Below the pieces are notes generated by a model. It searched no databases and was not told where the DNA came from. It was given only the letters and a program-made list of their open reading frames with translations. A stretch of DNA of 64,000 nt from Dyadobacter sp. CY345 (lineage in GTDB: Bacteria > Bacteroidota > Bacteroidia > Cytophagales > Spirosomataceae): the NCBI RefSeq assembly GCF_021502725.1, contig NZ_JAKFFS010000001.1, positions 1-64,000 of the forward strand. The letters run 5' to 3'. A program made the position numbers and the translations under genes. Below are positions 8,154 through 16,993 of the stretch, piece by piece; the stretch's first letter is position 1, and each line of letters opens with the position of its first letter.

Positions 8154-9413
8154 TTGAACGACACGTTGAAATTACCCGAAAAACACGACGCATACTCCGC
8201 ACTTCGTTTTCCCGAATTCCGTTATTTTCTTGCCAATAGTTTTTTATACCGTTCTGCACTTCTTATTCAGGAAGTTATAATTGGCTATGAACTTTACCGA
8301 TTAACCCATGATCCGCTGGCTCTGGGAATGATTGGTCTGGCAGAAGTCGTACCGTTTATTACAGTTTCGCTTTTTGGAGGTCATGTGGCTGACCGTTATG
8401 ACAGGAGGATTATTCTTCGTATCAGTTTGTGCGTGATTATCGCCGGTTCTGCTATTCTGTATTTTTTATTCCAACCTGAATGGCTTGCAGCGCTCAATAA
8501 AAACCAGCATTTATGGTCCGTTTATGCCGCATTTTTTCTGATCGGACTGGCAAAAGGATTTTATTCTCCTGCTTCCTCTTCTTTAAAACCGTTTCTCGTT
8601 CCGCGGGAATTTTATTCGAATTCATCTACCTGGAGCAGTACTTTTTCGCAGGCAGGCGCAGTGTTAGGGCCAGGTATTGCCGGATTTCTATATGTGTATC
8701 TCGGCTTAACGGAAACGCTTTTGGGCATTATGCTGACCATGGTGTTTTGTCTGGTATTAATCACACTTATAAAAACGAATCCGGTCAATATTCGTAATGC
8801 AGGAATTTCGATCTGGGAAAGTCTTCGTGATGGTCTGAGGTTTGTTTTCAGGACCAAAATCATTTTGTATGCGCTTTCGCTCGATATGTTTTCGGTATTA
8901 TTTGGCGGGGTAATTGCTATTCTACCGGTTTTTGCTGAAGATATTCTTCACGTTGGGCCAGAAGGTTTGGGATTATTGAGAGCCGCTCCGTCGGTTGGTG
9001 CTTTGATCACCATGTTTGCCATGGCGCATTTTCCACCAACCCATCAGGCATGGCGCAATATGCTGATCGCTGTGGCAGGTTTTGGTGTTTTCACAATCAT
9101 TTTCTCCTTATCGACAAATTTCTGGCTGTCTTGCGTCGCGCTTTTCGCGACCGGTGTCTGTGACAGCATCAGCGTAGTGATTCGCCAAACAATCATGCAG
9201 ATTTTTCCTCCCGATGAAATGCGCGGGCGAGTTGCCTCAGTGAGTGGAATTTTCGTAAGCTCTTCTAATGAGCTGGGTGCTTTTGAATCCGGATTAGCTA
9301 CGAAAATTGCCGGTCCGATTCCCACTGTTTTTGCAGGCGGGGCGATAACACTTCTGGTTGTTACCTATGTGTATTTAAAGTCGAAAGATTTGTTTGCAAT
9401 GCGATTGACGTGA
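8154..9413 (+). CDS. MFS transporter, EntS-like exporter family
   Basis: 419 residues with about 12 hydrophobic segments. The start is a TTG at 8154 (MNDTLKLPEKHDAYSALRFP). The next in-frame ATG lies well inside the first membrane segments, so a TTG start is the best reading. FRYFLANSFLYRSALLIQEV resembles the first helix of the MFS_3 (EntS/macrolide-efflux) group. The signature loop GGHVADRYDRRIIL between helices 2 and 3 and the later DEMRGRVASVSG loop fit the family. It probably exports a small molecule by proton antiport in the inner membrane. The substrate cannot be read from the sequence. It is a single-gene unit. Confidence 0.85.
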   Translation: MNDTLKLPEKHDAYSALRFPEFRYFLANSFLYRSALLIQEVIIGYELYRLTHDPLALGMIGLAEVVPFITVSLFGGHVADRYDRRIILRISLCVIIAGSAILYFLFQPEWLAALNKNQHLWSVYAAFFLIGLAKGFYSPASSSLKPFLVPREFYSNSSTWSSTFSQAGAVLGPGIAGFLYVYLGLTETLLGIMLTMVFCLVLITLIKTNPVNIRNAGISIWESLRDGLRFVFRTKIILYALSLDMFSVLFGGVIAILPVFAEDILHVGPEGLGLLRAAPSVGALITMFAMAHFPPTHQAWRNMLIAVAGFGVFTIIFSLSTNFWLSCVALFATGVCDSISVVIRQTIMQIFPPDEMRGRVASVSGIFVSSSNELGAFESGLATKIAGPIPTVFAGGAITLLVVTYVYLKSKDLFAMRLT

Positions 9414-9526
9414 TTCAGTTTATATCCTAATTGTATGAAATTTTATCGTTGAGGAGAATCAATGATACAGATCGAATATCGCCAAAATAAAAATTCCACA
9501 TTAACGTAATGCAAATCAGCCTGAGA

Positions 9527-10450
9527 ATGAAGAAAATGCTGCTATTCGTGACGCTGCTTTTTACCGTTTATTCTGTTTCAGGACAGAAAATATACATCAA
9601 GACTTTTGGCGATAAGAATAATAAACCTATCATATTTATTCACGGCGGCCCCAGTGGAAACGCCGTGCAATTTGAAGCTACAACTGCTAAAAAACTAGGT
9701 GAAAGAGGCTTTTATGTGATTGTTTATGATCGAAGAGGAGAAGGGCGCTCGGTTGATGAAAATGCTAAAATCAACTATCAGGAGGCTTTTGATGATTTAA
9801 ATAATCTTTACAAAAAGTATGGACTCAAAAAGGCAAATCTGATAGGATTCAGTTTTGGGGGTTTGGTAACCACGCTCTATGCAGAAAAATATCCGGAGAA
9901 AATTAATTCGATCATTCTGGTTAGTGCGTTGTTTAATCAACAAGAATCTTACGACCACATTTTAAGTTCAGTCAGAAAAATATATACGGAAAAAGGTGAA
10001 ACTGAAAAGCTTAAAAAAGTTGCCGAAGTAGAAAATTTGGATAAAAATTCGGCTAAGTACCGTGGAGAATGTTTTGCCTTGGCTTCGGAAAATGGATATT
10101 TTAAAGTTGTAAACCCTGATAAAGAAGCAGTAAAAATTTATAATGACTATGAAACGGGAGACTTATATAAAAGCAATATTAGAAATAAAAACGCACCTGG
10201 GCTTTTCTACAAAAATGAACCGAAGAATAACATTAATGTAAAACCTGTTTTAGAACACCTAAGGAAAAAAGGTATGGGTATTTATGCATTGTATGGCAAA
10301 CAGGACGGTATTTTTTCGCCGTCACAAATGATAGGTATAAAAAATCTGGTTGGAGATAAAAATTTCAAATTCTTGAATAATTGCTCCCATTACCTTTACG
10401 CTGATCAACAAATGACGTTTTTAGATAGTATTGAAGGTTGGTTGAGGTAG
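9527..10450 (+). CDS. Secreted alpha/beta hydrolase
   Basis: 307 residues from the ATG at 9527, which begins a clean signal peptide (MKKMLLFVTLLFTVYSVSGQ). An ATG six codons upstream (9509) is an alternative. The hydrolase core shows IIFIHGGPSGN (oxyanion-hole HGGP motif, as in proline iminopeptidases), YDRRGEGRS, and the nucleophile elbow GFSFGG. The acid is likely Asp in YGKQDGIF and the base His in NNCSHYLYAD. It is probably periplasmic. The substrate is unknown. The protein is lysine-rich compared with its neighbours, and the gene converges on the esterase gene at 10530. Confidence 0.8.
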   Translation: MKKMLLFVTLLFTVYSVSGQKIYIKTFGDKNNKPIIFIHGGPSGNAVQFEATTAKKLGERGFYVIVYDRRGEGRSVDENAKINYQEAFDDLNNLYKKYGLKKANLIGFSFGGLVTTLYAEKYPEKINSIILVSALFNQQESYDHILSSVRKIYTEKGETEKLKKVAEVENLDKNSAKYRGECFALASENGYFKVVNPDKEAVKIYNDYETGDLYKSNIRNKNAPGLFYKNEPKNNINVKPVLEHLRKKGMGIYALYGKQDGIFSPSQMIGIKNLVGDKNFKFLNNCSHYLYADQQMTFLDSIEGWLR

Positions 10451-10487
10451 TGTTTTCAATCAGAATTGATTACGATAATACTGAGGA

Positions 10488-10519
10488 ACCAGCTCCTGTA
10501 AGGTTCTACAAGAGCTGGT
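10488..10519. terminator. Hairpin between convergent hydrolase genes
   Basis: An 8-bp stem (10488-10495 with 10512-10519), extended inward by a TGTA/TACA pairing, lies between two genes that end toward each other. It lacks a strong T run, so it may work only as a weak bidirectional terminator. Confidence 0.5.
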
Positions 10520-10529
10520 ATATGTCTGA

Positions 10530-11342
10530 TTAGGAAGCTTTAAAAAACTTCGAAAAGAATAAAACCTGGTAACCAATCGCGTTGCTCCAATATTCCCAGT
10601 TGTGAGCCCCTTTGCGGCTAATGAAATCATGTGGAATATTTGTTTCCAGAAGTTTGCTGTGCAATTTCACATTGACAGGATAAAAGAAATCTTCCGAGCC
10701 GCAGTCAATAATTAATGGCAATGTTTTAGCAGTCAGTAAATGCGTGAGATTAATGACGCTATTATTATCCCATCGCTCAGGAAATTCTGAATAAGATCCC
10801 AGTCTTTTTGAAAGTTCCCAATTTAATGGAAACGGCCTCAGATCTACACCTCCGCTCATACTTCCTGCTGCTCCAAAAATATCCTGATGTTTAAATGCCA
10901 GATACAATGCACCGTGGCCGCCCATGCTCAAACCTGTGATTGCGCGTCCGGAAGGCGTATTATTCGTTTTATAATGTGAATCAATCCACGCCGGAAGTTC
11001 AGTGCTGACATAAGTTTCATACTTCCAGCTTTTGTCAACCGGACTGTCAAAATACCAGCTTGAAAAATTCCCATCCGGGCAAACAATGATCATTTTATAT
11101 TGATCGGCATAATCTGCTACGGTTTTTACTTTACTGATCCAGTCGGACTGATTGCCGCTGTAACCATGAAGAAGATATAGAACCGGTAGTTTTTCGCCCG
11201 AATTTGAAACGTCTGGTGTAATGACGACAGCCTTAATACTTTTCTTCATAGAATTGCTATATGTCATCACGGTATCAACTTTGGATGCGTTGGCGGAAAT
11301 GAAACCGGATAAGAGGAATACGAATGCAATCAGTCTTTTCAT
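10530..11342 (-). CDS. Secreted esterase (esterase D / feruloyl-esterase-like)
   Basis: 270 residues with a signal peptide of about 19 residues (MKRLIAFVFLLSGFISANA). It is an alpha/beta hydrolase of the putative esterase family (esterase D / antigen 85 type). YLLHGYSGNQSDW is the oxyanion-hole region, GLSMGGHGALYLA holds the nucleophilic Ser, IIDCGSEDFFY holds the likely acid, and KGAHNWEYW holds the catalytic His. Homologues with this layout hydrolyse acyl esters such as feruloyl or acetyl groups on glycans, or S-formylglutathione. The exported location favours the first. It stands alone on the minus strand. Confidence 0.85.
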   Translation of the reverse strand: MKRLIAFVFLLSGFISANASKVDTVMTYSNSMKKSIKAVVITPDVSNSGEKLPVLYLLHGYSGNQSDWISKVKTVADYADQYKMIIVCPDGNFSSWYFDSPVDKSWKYETYVSTELPAWIDSHYKTNNTPSGRAITGLSMGGHGALYLAFKHQDIFGAAGSMSGGVDLRPFPLNWELSKRLGSYSEFPERWDNNSVINLTHLLTAKTLPLIIDCGSEDFFYPVNVKLHSKLLETNIPHDFISRKGAHNWEYWSNAIGYQVLFFSKFFKAS

Positions 11343-11588
11343 TTTAAATGTATTGATTAGGGATAATGAAAGTATAAAAATTTTATTTGAGTATTTGTTT
11401 TAGGTTCAACCTGGAAATGTAAAGAAAATTAAAGTTTTACCACCTAATAAGGCAATCATTTATGGTAGATTGAAATCATTCCCACAAAGTCGAATTTTAG
11501 TGTTTGTCTATTAAAATGTTAAGCAACTTATTCAAATGGCACCATTTTTGATGAACTAAACTAATAGTATTGTTTAAGTTAGATAAAA

Positions 11589-12368
11589 ATGAATATGAAA
11601 TCACTCACAAAAGAAGGCGAGAAAAAAATAGAAGATATAGCGGCCCGGTATGAATTGAGTCAAGACAGCGTAAAGTCATTGTTAGACGCGATCATTCAGG
11701 GAAATGCTTCTATGGCTCAGTTTAATATCCCCGAACTTGGCGGTCACGGTCAATGGATGAAAGGTGGAATGACAATGGTTGGAGACATGTCTAATCGGTC
11801 ACTGAAAATCACGGTTGATGCTCTTTGTACTGAACTTGCAACTTTGGTAACGACGGAAATTCTGTTTGAAAAATCGGAAAAGTTGGATAGTTTAGATAAG
11901 ACTGAAATTAAATCGGCTAAGCCTTGGCCATCTGTATTTGGGACGCCAACAACCAGCGGTTCACAGAATAATTTTCGATACGCGTATTTTGCACAGGTTC
12001 ATCGCTTAATTATTGAGAAAGACGGAACTCGTTCAATTTATGATACGAAACATCATCAGATCTCAGGGGTTTCGCAACAACAAGGTTCCGGGCAATCATT
12101 TGTTTTGTCAAGCCATGATGGACCGGTAGACATTTCGAGTTTGACCCTAATTTCGGAACCAGGAACCTTGGAGCAGCCAACGCCGGAATTGCAATATGAT
12201 GTGGTGAAATCTTCGGGAGCGAAGGAGGATAACACTAGACAATCTGCGCCAATTTCAGAAGATGATATTTTTGCGAAGATCGAAAAACTTTCTGGCTTAT
12301 ATGAAAAAGGTCATATTACAGAAGAGGAATATAAAACGAAAAAATCAGAGCTACTTGCTAGGTTATAA
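11589..12368 (+). CDS. SHOCT-domain protein of unknown function
   Basis: 259 residues, no signal peptide. The last 35 residues (DDIFAKIEKLSGLYEKGHIT, then EEEYKTKKSELL) are a standard SHOCT motif, a short C-terminal oligomerisation module. The N-terminal 60 residues (KEGEKKIEDIAARYELSQDS) read as a helical segment with a Gly-rich stretch (GGHGQWMKGGMTMVGDMSNR). The middle (about 100-200) looks like a small beta-rich domain with a polar linker. I do not recognise the N-terminal family. The gene is isolated and ends at a strong bidirectional terminator. Confidence 0.7.
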   Translation: MNMKSLTKEGEKKIEDIAARYELSQDSVKSLLDAIIQGNASMAQFNIPELGGHGQWMKGGMTMVGDMSNRSLKITVDALCTELATLVTTEILFEKSEKLDSLDKTEIKSAKPWPSVFGTPTTSGSQNNFRYAYFAQVHRLIIEKDGTRSIYDTKHHQISGVSQQQGSGQSFVLSSHDGPVDISSLTLISEPGTLEQPTPELQYDVVKSSGAKEDNTRQSAPISEDDIFAKIEKLSGLYEKGHITEEEYKTKKSELLARL

Positions 12369-12415
12369 GAACAGAATAGTCTGTCTGTTTTTATAAGTGT
12401 TAGAATAATAGTTAT

Positions 12416-12455
12416 AAAAAAAGCGCCTGGCTGATAAATTCAGCCAGGCGCTTTT
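12416..12455. terminator. Strong bidirectional terminator
   Basis: A perfect 14-bp stem (12421-12434 with 12440-12453) with a 5-nt loop, flanked by A and T runs, lies between two convergent genes. Confidence 0.9.
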
Positions 12456-12467
12456 ACTTATTTATTG

Positions 12468-12941
12468 TTACAAGCTATTTACAGCCTTATGTGCATCACG
12501 GTATTTTTTAATAAGATTGTGTGATGTAAGCAATGATGCTTTCTGATCAGTGATCATTTGTCTGATCGAAACTGGCAGATCTGCATCAGTCGCTAGTGCG
12601 TCATCGTATGCTTCCTGTGCAGCATCTTCTCCATATTCACAACTCTCAAGAACCGATTGTCTGTCGTGACCTGAGAATGTCGCTTTGATATCCATCCATA
12701 CGCGGTAGATTTTACCAGAATTTGTAGTACCAGTCGCTACATCTCCTCCAAGACCAGCAACTTCACTTGTTAATTCAGACACGTATTCGCGGCTTTCATT
12801 TGCCATTTTCTGAAATAAACCTTGAAGGTCTACATCAATATCATCAGTCTCCTTAATCGCTTTTTCATAACCGTCAATACGGTCATTGTTAATACGGATA
12901 AGGTCATTTAATGTTTCTATAAGATTTTCGTTCGTTGACAT
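12468..12941 (-). CDS. PA2169-type four-helix-bundle protein (DUF2383)
   Basis: 157 residues, almost wholly helical. The start MSTNENLIETLNDLIRINND and the later motifs GYEKAIKET, ANESREYVSEL, SCEYGEDAAQEAYDDAL and LLTSHNLIKKYRD match the DUF2383 ferritin-like family, often seen in stress-related gene sets. The conserved Glu, Tyr and His positions suggest a diiron-like or helical-bundle fold. Its biochemical role is not established. No signal peptide is present. It is a single-gene unit. A second ferritin-like protein of a different family (DUF4142) lies about 3.3 kb away. Confidence 0.85.
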   Translation of the reverse strand: MSTNENLIETLNDLIRINNDRIDGYEKAIKETDDIDVDLQGLFQKMANESREYVSELTSEVAGLGGDVATGTTNSGKIYRVWMDIKATFSGHDRQSVLESCEYGEDAAQEAYDDALATDADLPVSIRQMITDQKASLLTSHNLIKKYRDAHKAVNSL

Positions 12942-13127
12942 GATATGTGTAATTTAAATGAATAATAATCAGATACTTAAAAACTCTATGCCATATTATG
13001 ATAAGCGAAAAAGTGCCATTTTTTAGAGTTATCGGATTCAAAGTGTTGCTGATTTTTCCCGATGATGCGTAATCCGTGCGCTTCTCGTGTAAGTCATTCC
13101 CGGGGAAGAATTATCACTTATTCTTTT

Positions 13128-14093
13128 TTAGAATGCCAGGCCAATTCTCACGCCACCCCACTGGTGTGGCATACCTTCCTTGAATTCTTTGCTAAGGAAA
13201 ACATGATTAAATTCCAGATAAATATTTCTGAAATTAAGTACAGCTCCAATCGAATTTTGGTAGACCAATCTGTTAATCTCGTTCGCTTTTAAAGTGTATG
13301 GGCTATCCCGATTGAATACGCCGCCCTGCATTGTAGCATCGTAACCTACCAGATTGATCAGCGGCTGAAAATAAAGATATAGTTGGAAATTCTGTTTTGT
13401 TAGCTTCTCTCTTGCTTCAAATGGAGAATCAAATTTTCCCAGTGTTAGCGTTGCACCGGCTTGTAGTTTATCAGAGAGCGTTCCTAGGCGAATCTGGGAA
13501 TTTGTATTTAGCGAAATGATGTTGGGAACGTTAAATAATTCTTTTTCATAATTAACCTCATAGTTAATTGCAGCATCATTTTTAATCTGGAATTGCCAGC
13601 CCATTGGTTCATTGTCACCCGTCCAGCTGTGGATTTTCTTTTGCATTGGTCCGGCAAAAGCGACGGGCCCGATCATACCAGTGCTCAGCACAGAGGATAA
13701 TCGGGAACGATGAATTGTATCAACAGAAATGGAGAAACTTTTTAACAATATAACACCTGCATACGGACGATCTTTATACAAAATCGAGCTGCTTGCTATA
13801 ATGGTTGGGGTAAATCCGTAATGTTCAAGTGCAATACCATATTTTACCCTGCTGTTTTTAAGCTTTAACAAGTTATGAGCAAGCGGATTGTTTTTTAAGG
13901 CCGGGTTTACAAATTCCAGATTATATCCCTGTGTATAATAATAGTCAGATTTCCCCCAGAAATCGTTATCATAATGGAGTCTGATATATTTTTCTCCGCT
14001 GATATTCCTGAAAGAGACAAGATTGTCTATTCTCTGCCCTGACGACAGCAGTGGAAATAAAAATAGCAGCAATCCTGAAATGAGTTTTCGCAT
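13128..14093 (-). CDS. LpxR-family lipid A deacylase-like outer-membrane protein (DUF2219)
   Basis: 321 residues with a signal peptide (MRKLISGLLLFLFPLLSSGQ). The family signature is clear: the HYDNDFWGKSDYYYTQGYNL strand (the conserved Asn-Asp followed by a Tyr-rich stretch), the EHYGFTP motif, and KDRPYAGVILL. Members of DUF2219 include LpxR, which removes the 3'-acyloxyacyl chains of lipid A. The C-terminus (GVRIGLAF) ends in an aromatic residue, as expected for a 12-stranded outer-membrane barrel. It lies 55 bases downstream of the topoisomerase IB gene on the same strand, so the two may be co-transcribed although their roles are unrelated. Confidence 0.85.
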   Translation of the reverse strand: MRKLISGLLLFLFPLLSSGQRIDNLVSFRNISGEKYIRLHYDNDFWGKSDYYYTQGYNLEFVNPALKNNPLAHNLLKLKNSRVKYGIALEHYGFTPTIIASSSILYKDRPYAGVILLKSFSISVDTIHRSRLSSVLSTGMIGPVAFAGPMQKKIHSWTGDNEPMGWQFQIKNDAAINYEVNYEKELFNVPNIISLNTNSQIRLGTLSDKLQAGATLTLGKFDSPFEAREKLTKQNFQLYLYFQPLINLVGYDATMQGGVFNRDSPYTLKANEINRLVYQNSIGAVLNFRNIYLEFNHVFLSKEFKEGMPHQWGGVRIGLAF

Positions 14094-14148
14094 ATTTGAT
14101 ATACGATTTCAGGATCACTGCGGATTGTTATCTAACTTTTTAGGTTAA

Positions 14149-15252
14149 TTATAATGTCGGGTGGGCAAGTAGGGATTTTACATGTTGCTCATTTCCTGAC
14201 AGATAAGGAAGGTCGCTCACCTCTTTGTTCAGAATTCGTTTTAATTTCCCTTTTTCATAGGCCAGAAAAACAGCGGGATGGACATAATATTTTTTGCAAA
14301 CTGTCCGCGTATTCCCCAAGTGAGCAGCCACAGCATCCAGACATGTATTTACTGTTTTGGTATATTCCCGTTTCGTTTTATATTCCAAACGCTCGCTCAG
14401 AAATTCGAAAGCGGTTACTGTGCCCATCCAGGTTCTGAAATCTTTCGCAGAAAAACTCGCGCCCGTATGAATCCTGATATATTCATTAACGTGACTTGCC
14501 GATAAAGCACATTTTTCACCATTATCATTGACATATTGAAAAAGTCTGCGGCCCGGCATTTCCTTACACTGTTTCACCAAACGAGCTAGCTGAACATCCT
14601 TTAAGGTAATATCCTGCTTGATTCCCTTTTTGCCTGTGAACATAAACCGGATCGTTTTGCCTTTAATTGTAGCATGCCGTGCATCCAAAGTCGTGATTCC
14701 CGAAGATCCATGCTTAATTTTATAACGCTGATTTCCAACACGGATACAGGTTTTGTCCATCAACTTAATGACCAAAGCTATTGCCTTGTCCATATCAAAA
14801 GTATGTCTTCGCAAATCGGCTTCCACTCGTTCACGAAGTTGGGGAAGAGAGTCAGAGAAAGTAAGCAAACGGAAATATTTAGCCTGGTTTCTCACGAGAT
14901 TCCAGTGTGGATGATACCGATATTGTTTGCGCCCAGCTTCATCAATGCCTGTCGCCTGCAAATGACCGTTTATATCTTTGCTGATCCAGACTTCCTGCCA
15001 TGCCGGAGGCAATACCAGAGATTTTATTCTTTTAATTACATCTTTATCCTTACACCTGCTTCCGTCTTTGTCGGTATAATAAAATTTGGGTGCTTTTCCT
15101 TTTCTCAAATATCCCGGAGCATCACTGCCAGATATATAGTTGAGGCCCGCAGCAGCAGCAGTGAGTGCAGGATCTTTTTTTAACTTTTTAAATTGTCTTG
15201 GAGAAATGACTGGCATTTCTGTCAATGTTCCTACGGATGCGGATACAGACAT
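14149..15252 (-). CDS. DNA topoisomerase IB
   Basis: About 367 residues from the ATG at 15252 (an ATG 13 codons upstream at 15291 is possible). It is a poxvirus-like bacterial type IB topoisomerase that relaxes supercoils through a 3'-phosphotyrosine. It has the N-terminal DNA-clamp domain (GLNYISGSDAPGYLRKGK, YHPHWNLVRNQAKYFRL) and the catalytic region: RVGNQRYKIKHGSSGITTL with the first catalytic Arg, KGKTIRFMFTGKKG with the Lys, and KDFRTWMGT with the second Arg. The nucleophile is the Tyr directly before VHP in KKYYVHPAVF. In DFRTWMGT a Met takes the place where many homologues have His. No signal peptide is present. Confidence 0.9.
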   Translation of the reverse strand: MSVSASVGTLTEMPVISPRQFKKLKKDPALTAAAAGLNYISGSDAPGYLRKGKAPKFYYTDKDGSRCKDKDVIKRIKSLVLPPAWQEVWISKDINGHLQATGIDEAGRKQYRYHPHWNLVRNQAKYFRLLTFSDSLPQLRERVEADLRRHTFDMDKAIALVIKLMDKTCIRVGNQRYKIKHGSSGITTLDARHATIKGKTIRFMFTGKKGIKQDITLKDVQLARLVKQCKEMPGRRLFQYVNDNGEKCALSASHVNEYIRIHTGASFSAKDFRTWMGTVTAFEFLSERLEYKTKREYTKTVNTCLDAVAAHLGNTRTVCKKYYVHPAVFLAYEKGKLKRILNKEVSDLPYLSGNEQHVKSLLAHPTL

Positions 15253-15470
15253 GATTTCGGTACATTTATTTGAATTACTAATATGTACCAAATCAATACC
15301 AAATGAATAATTTAAAATGAGTAAGCGTTTTTATTATAGTAAGTTCCAGTTTATCAACATATTATATATAAAATCAGAATTTTTAATTCTAAATAATCTT
15401 CGGTAATGTGTTGCGCTTGCGGAAGTATCTACTCAATATTTAAAAGTGGGGATTTTAGAAAGTCAAACTT

Positions 15471-15917
15471 CTATTCATTTGAGATTAGAAATTCCGACAA
15501 TTCCGGTCTGTTGATCAAGCAGCTTTTTTTTAGCAGACATTTTTTTAAAATTGTCACGAGATTAGAAAAACTTGTGGGTTTTTGAATGTAGAGGTTTGCT
15601 CCTGCATTGTAAGCTTCTTCAAGCAGATAACCCGCTATCGATGTGGAAAGAATAACAACCGGCGTTGCGTCGTATGAAGTTGAGCTGCGTAATTCCAGTA
15701 GACATTCCAGACCATTTTTAACAGGCATGTTCATATCAAGAAAAATGAGATCTGGCACAAGTGCTGAAGATCCCAGCTTTCTCATCAGCTCCATCCCATT
15801 TTCAGCAATTATCAGTTCGGTCGGTACAGGGAGTTGTCCAAGTGCTTCTTTGAAAAGAAAAGTATCATCTTCGTCATCATCTGCCAAAAAAATATTGCAG
15901 GTCTCGTTCAAGTTCAT
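15471..15917 (-). CDS. Single-domain response regulator
   Basis: 148 residues forming one receiver domain. The acidic pocket is LADDDEDDTFLF, the phospho-acceptor is Asp in LIFLDMNMPVKNGLE, the switch Ser/Thr is in VVILSTS, and the conserved Lys is in YIQKPTS. The last 25 residues (KKSCLINRPELSEFLISNE) extend a little past the domain. There is no output domain and no kinase nearby. It is the same class as the receiver at 7008 (the lone-REC group common in Cytophagales) but clearly a different gene. The start MNLNETCN gives an N-terminus of normal length. Confidence 0.88.
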   Translation of the reverse strand: MNLNETCNIFLADDDEDDTFLFKEALGQLPVPTELIIAENGMELMRKLGSSALVPDLIFLDMNMPVKNGLECLLELRSSTSYDATPVVILSTSIAGYLLEEAYNAGANLYIQKPTSFSNLVTILKKCLLKKSCLINRPELSEFLISNE

Positions 15918-16216
15918 GGTTTACGTATTGGATCGTCTTTCTTGTCAAGTATGAGTTAAAATTAATACAACTTTTCTCAATAAAATATTCCAGGCTTGAC
16001 TTTATGCGGCCTTAACAATAGAATGCTGTACTAAGTTAATCAAGATTTGCGTGAAGTTCTTGTTCATTTTAATGCTGAGATATATCAACACTGTGGGACA
16101 CGGAATATTCATTTAGGTAAATCATGAAAAGTGTATGACTGCTTGATTTTGGAGTATGGTCATATTTGAGGGTTTGGCACAACTTTTGTCTATATCTTAA
16201 CATAATATCACCTAAA

Positions 16217-16792
16217 ATGAAAATAATTATGAAAAAGATAACATTAAGTGCCCTATTTCTTGCGAGTATAATCACTTTTTCATCTTGTAACAGTACAGAG
16301 AAAAAGGATAGTACAGAAGTTGCTGAGGATTCAAATGAGGCTAAATTCGATGATTCAAAGCTAGAAGACGATACTGAATTCGCAGTTGCTGCGGCTGACG
16401 GTGGAATGTTCGAAGTAGAATTGGGAAAACTTGCTGAGAAAAACGCAGTTTCTAAGGATGTAAAAGATTTCGGCGCTATGATGGCGAAAGATCATTCGAA
16501 AGCCAATGATGAGTTAAAGGCTTTGGCTTCACAAAAAAATATAACATTACCAGATTCGCTTAGCGAAGACAAACAGAAAAAATATAATGATCTGGCTGAG
16601 AAAAAAGGCTCAGATTTTGATAAGGCATATGTTTCTCTAATGGTAGACGACCATAAAGAAGATATTAAAGAATTTGAAGAAGCTTCGAAAGACGCAAAAG
16701 ATGCGGAAGTGAAAGCTTGGGCAGCTGGTAAATTGCCAACGCTTAACCAACATCTTGAAACGGTTCAGGCCTTGAAAGATAAATTGAAGTAA
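16217..16792 (+). CDS. DUF4142 ferritin-like lipoprotein
   Basis: 191 residues from the ATG at 16217; MKKITLSALF at 16229 is an equally good start. The lipobox is FSSC, so it is a lipoprotein anchored at about residue 25, followed by a charged Ser/Lys/Asp-rich linker. DUF4142 features are seen: ADGGMFEVELGKLAEKNA, VKDFGAMMAKDHSKANDELK, and a final HLETVQALKDKL helix. The paired His and Glu positions suggest a ferritin-like bundle, usually periplasmic or outer-membrane and stress related, with unproven biochemistry. A terminator follows 22 bases after the stop codon. The upstream gap of about 300 bases (15918-16216) shows no gene. Confidence 0.87.
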   Translation: MKIIMKKITLSALFLASIITFSSCNSTEKKDSTEVAEDSNEAKFDDSKLEDDTEFAVAAADGGMFEVELGKLAEKNAVSKDVKDFGAMMAKDHSKANDELKALASQKNITLPDSLSEDKQKKYNDLAEKKGSDFDKAYVSLMVDDHKEDIKEFEEASKDAKDAEVKAWAAGKLPTLNQHLETVQALKDKLK

Positions 16793-16814
16793 TAGATAGA
16801 TAGCTTCAAATTGG

Positions 16815-16850
16815 AAAAGAGGGACGGTTGAAAAACTGTTCCTCTTTTTT
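16815..16850 (+). terminator. Terminator after the DUF4142 gene
   Basis: A 15-bp stem with two G-T pairs (16815-16829 with 16834-16848) is followed by a T run. Confidence 0.85.
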
Positions 16851-16993
16851 GTGTTTATGCGTCAGTCAGGAGTTTTACACAAAATAAAATTTGTTTTTTG
16901 AAGGCATATCAATTTAATTTGTCTACTACTTTTATAGAGTATTGTTATGCCTGGTTTTGTCATAACATGCTTGACATTTGAATTGATGTAATT

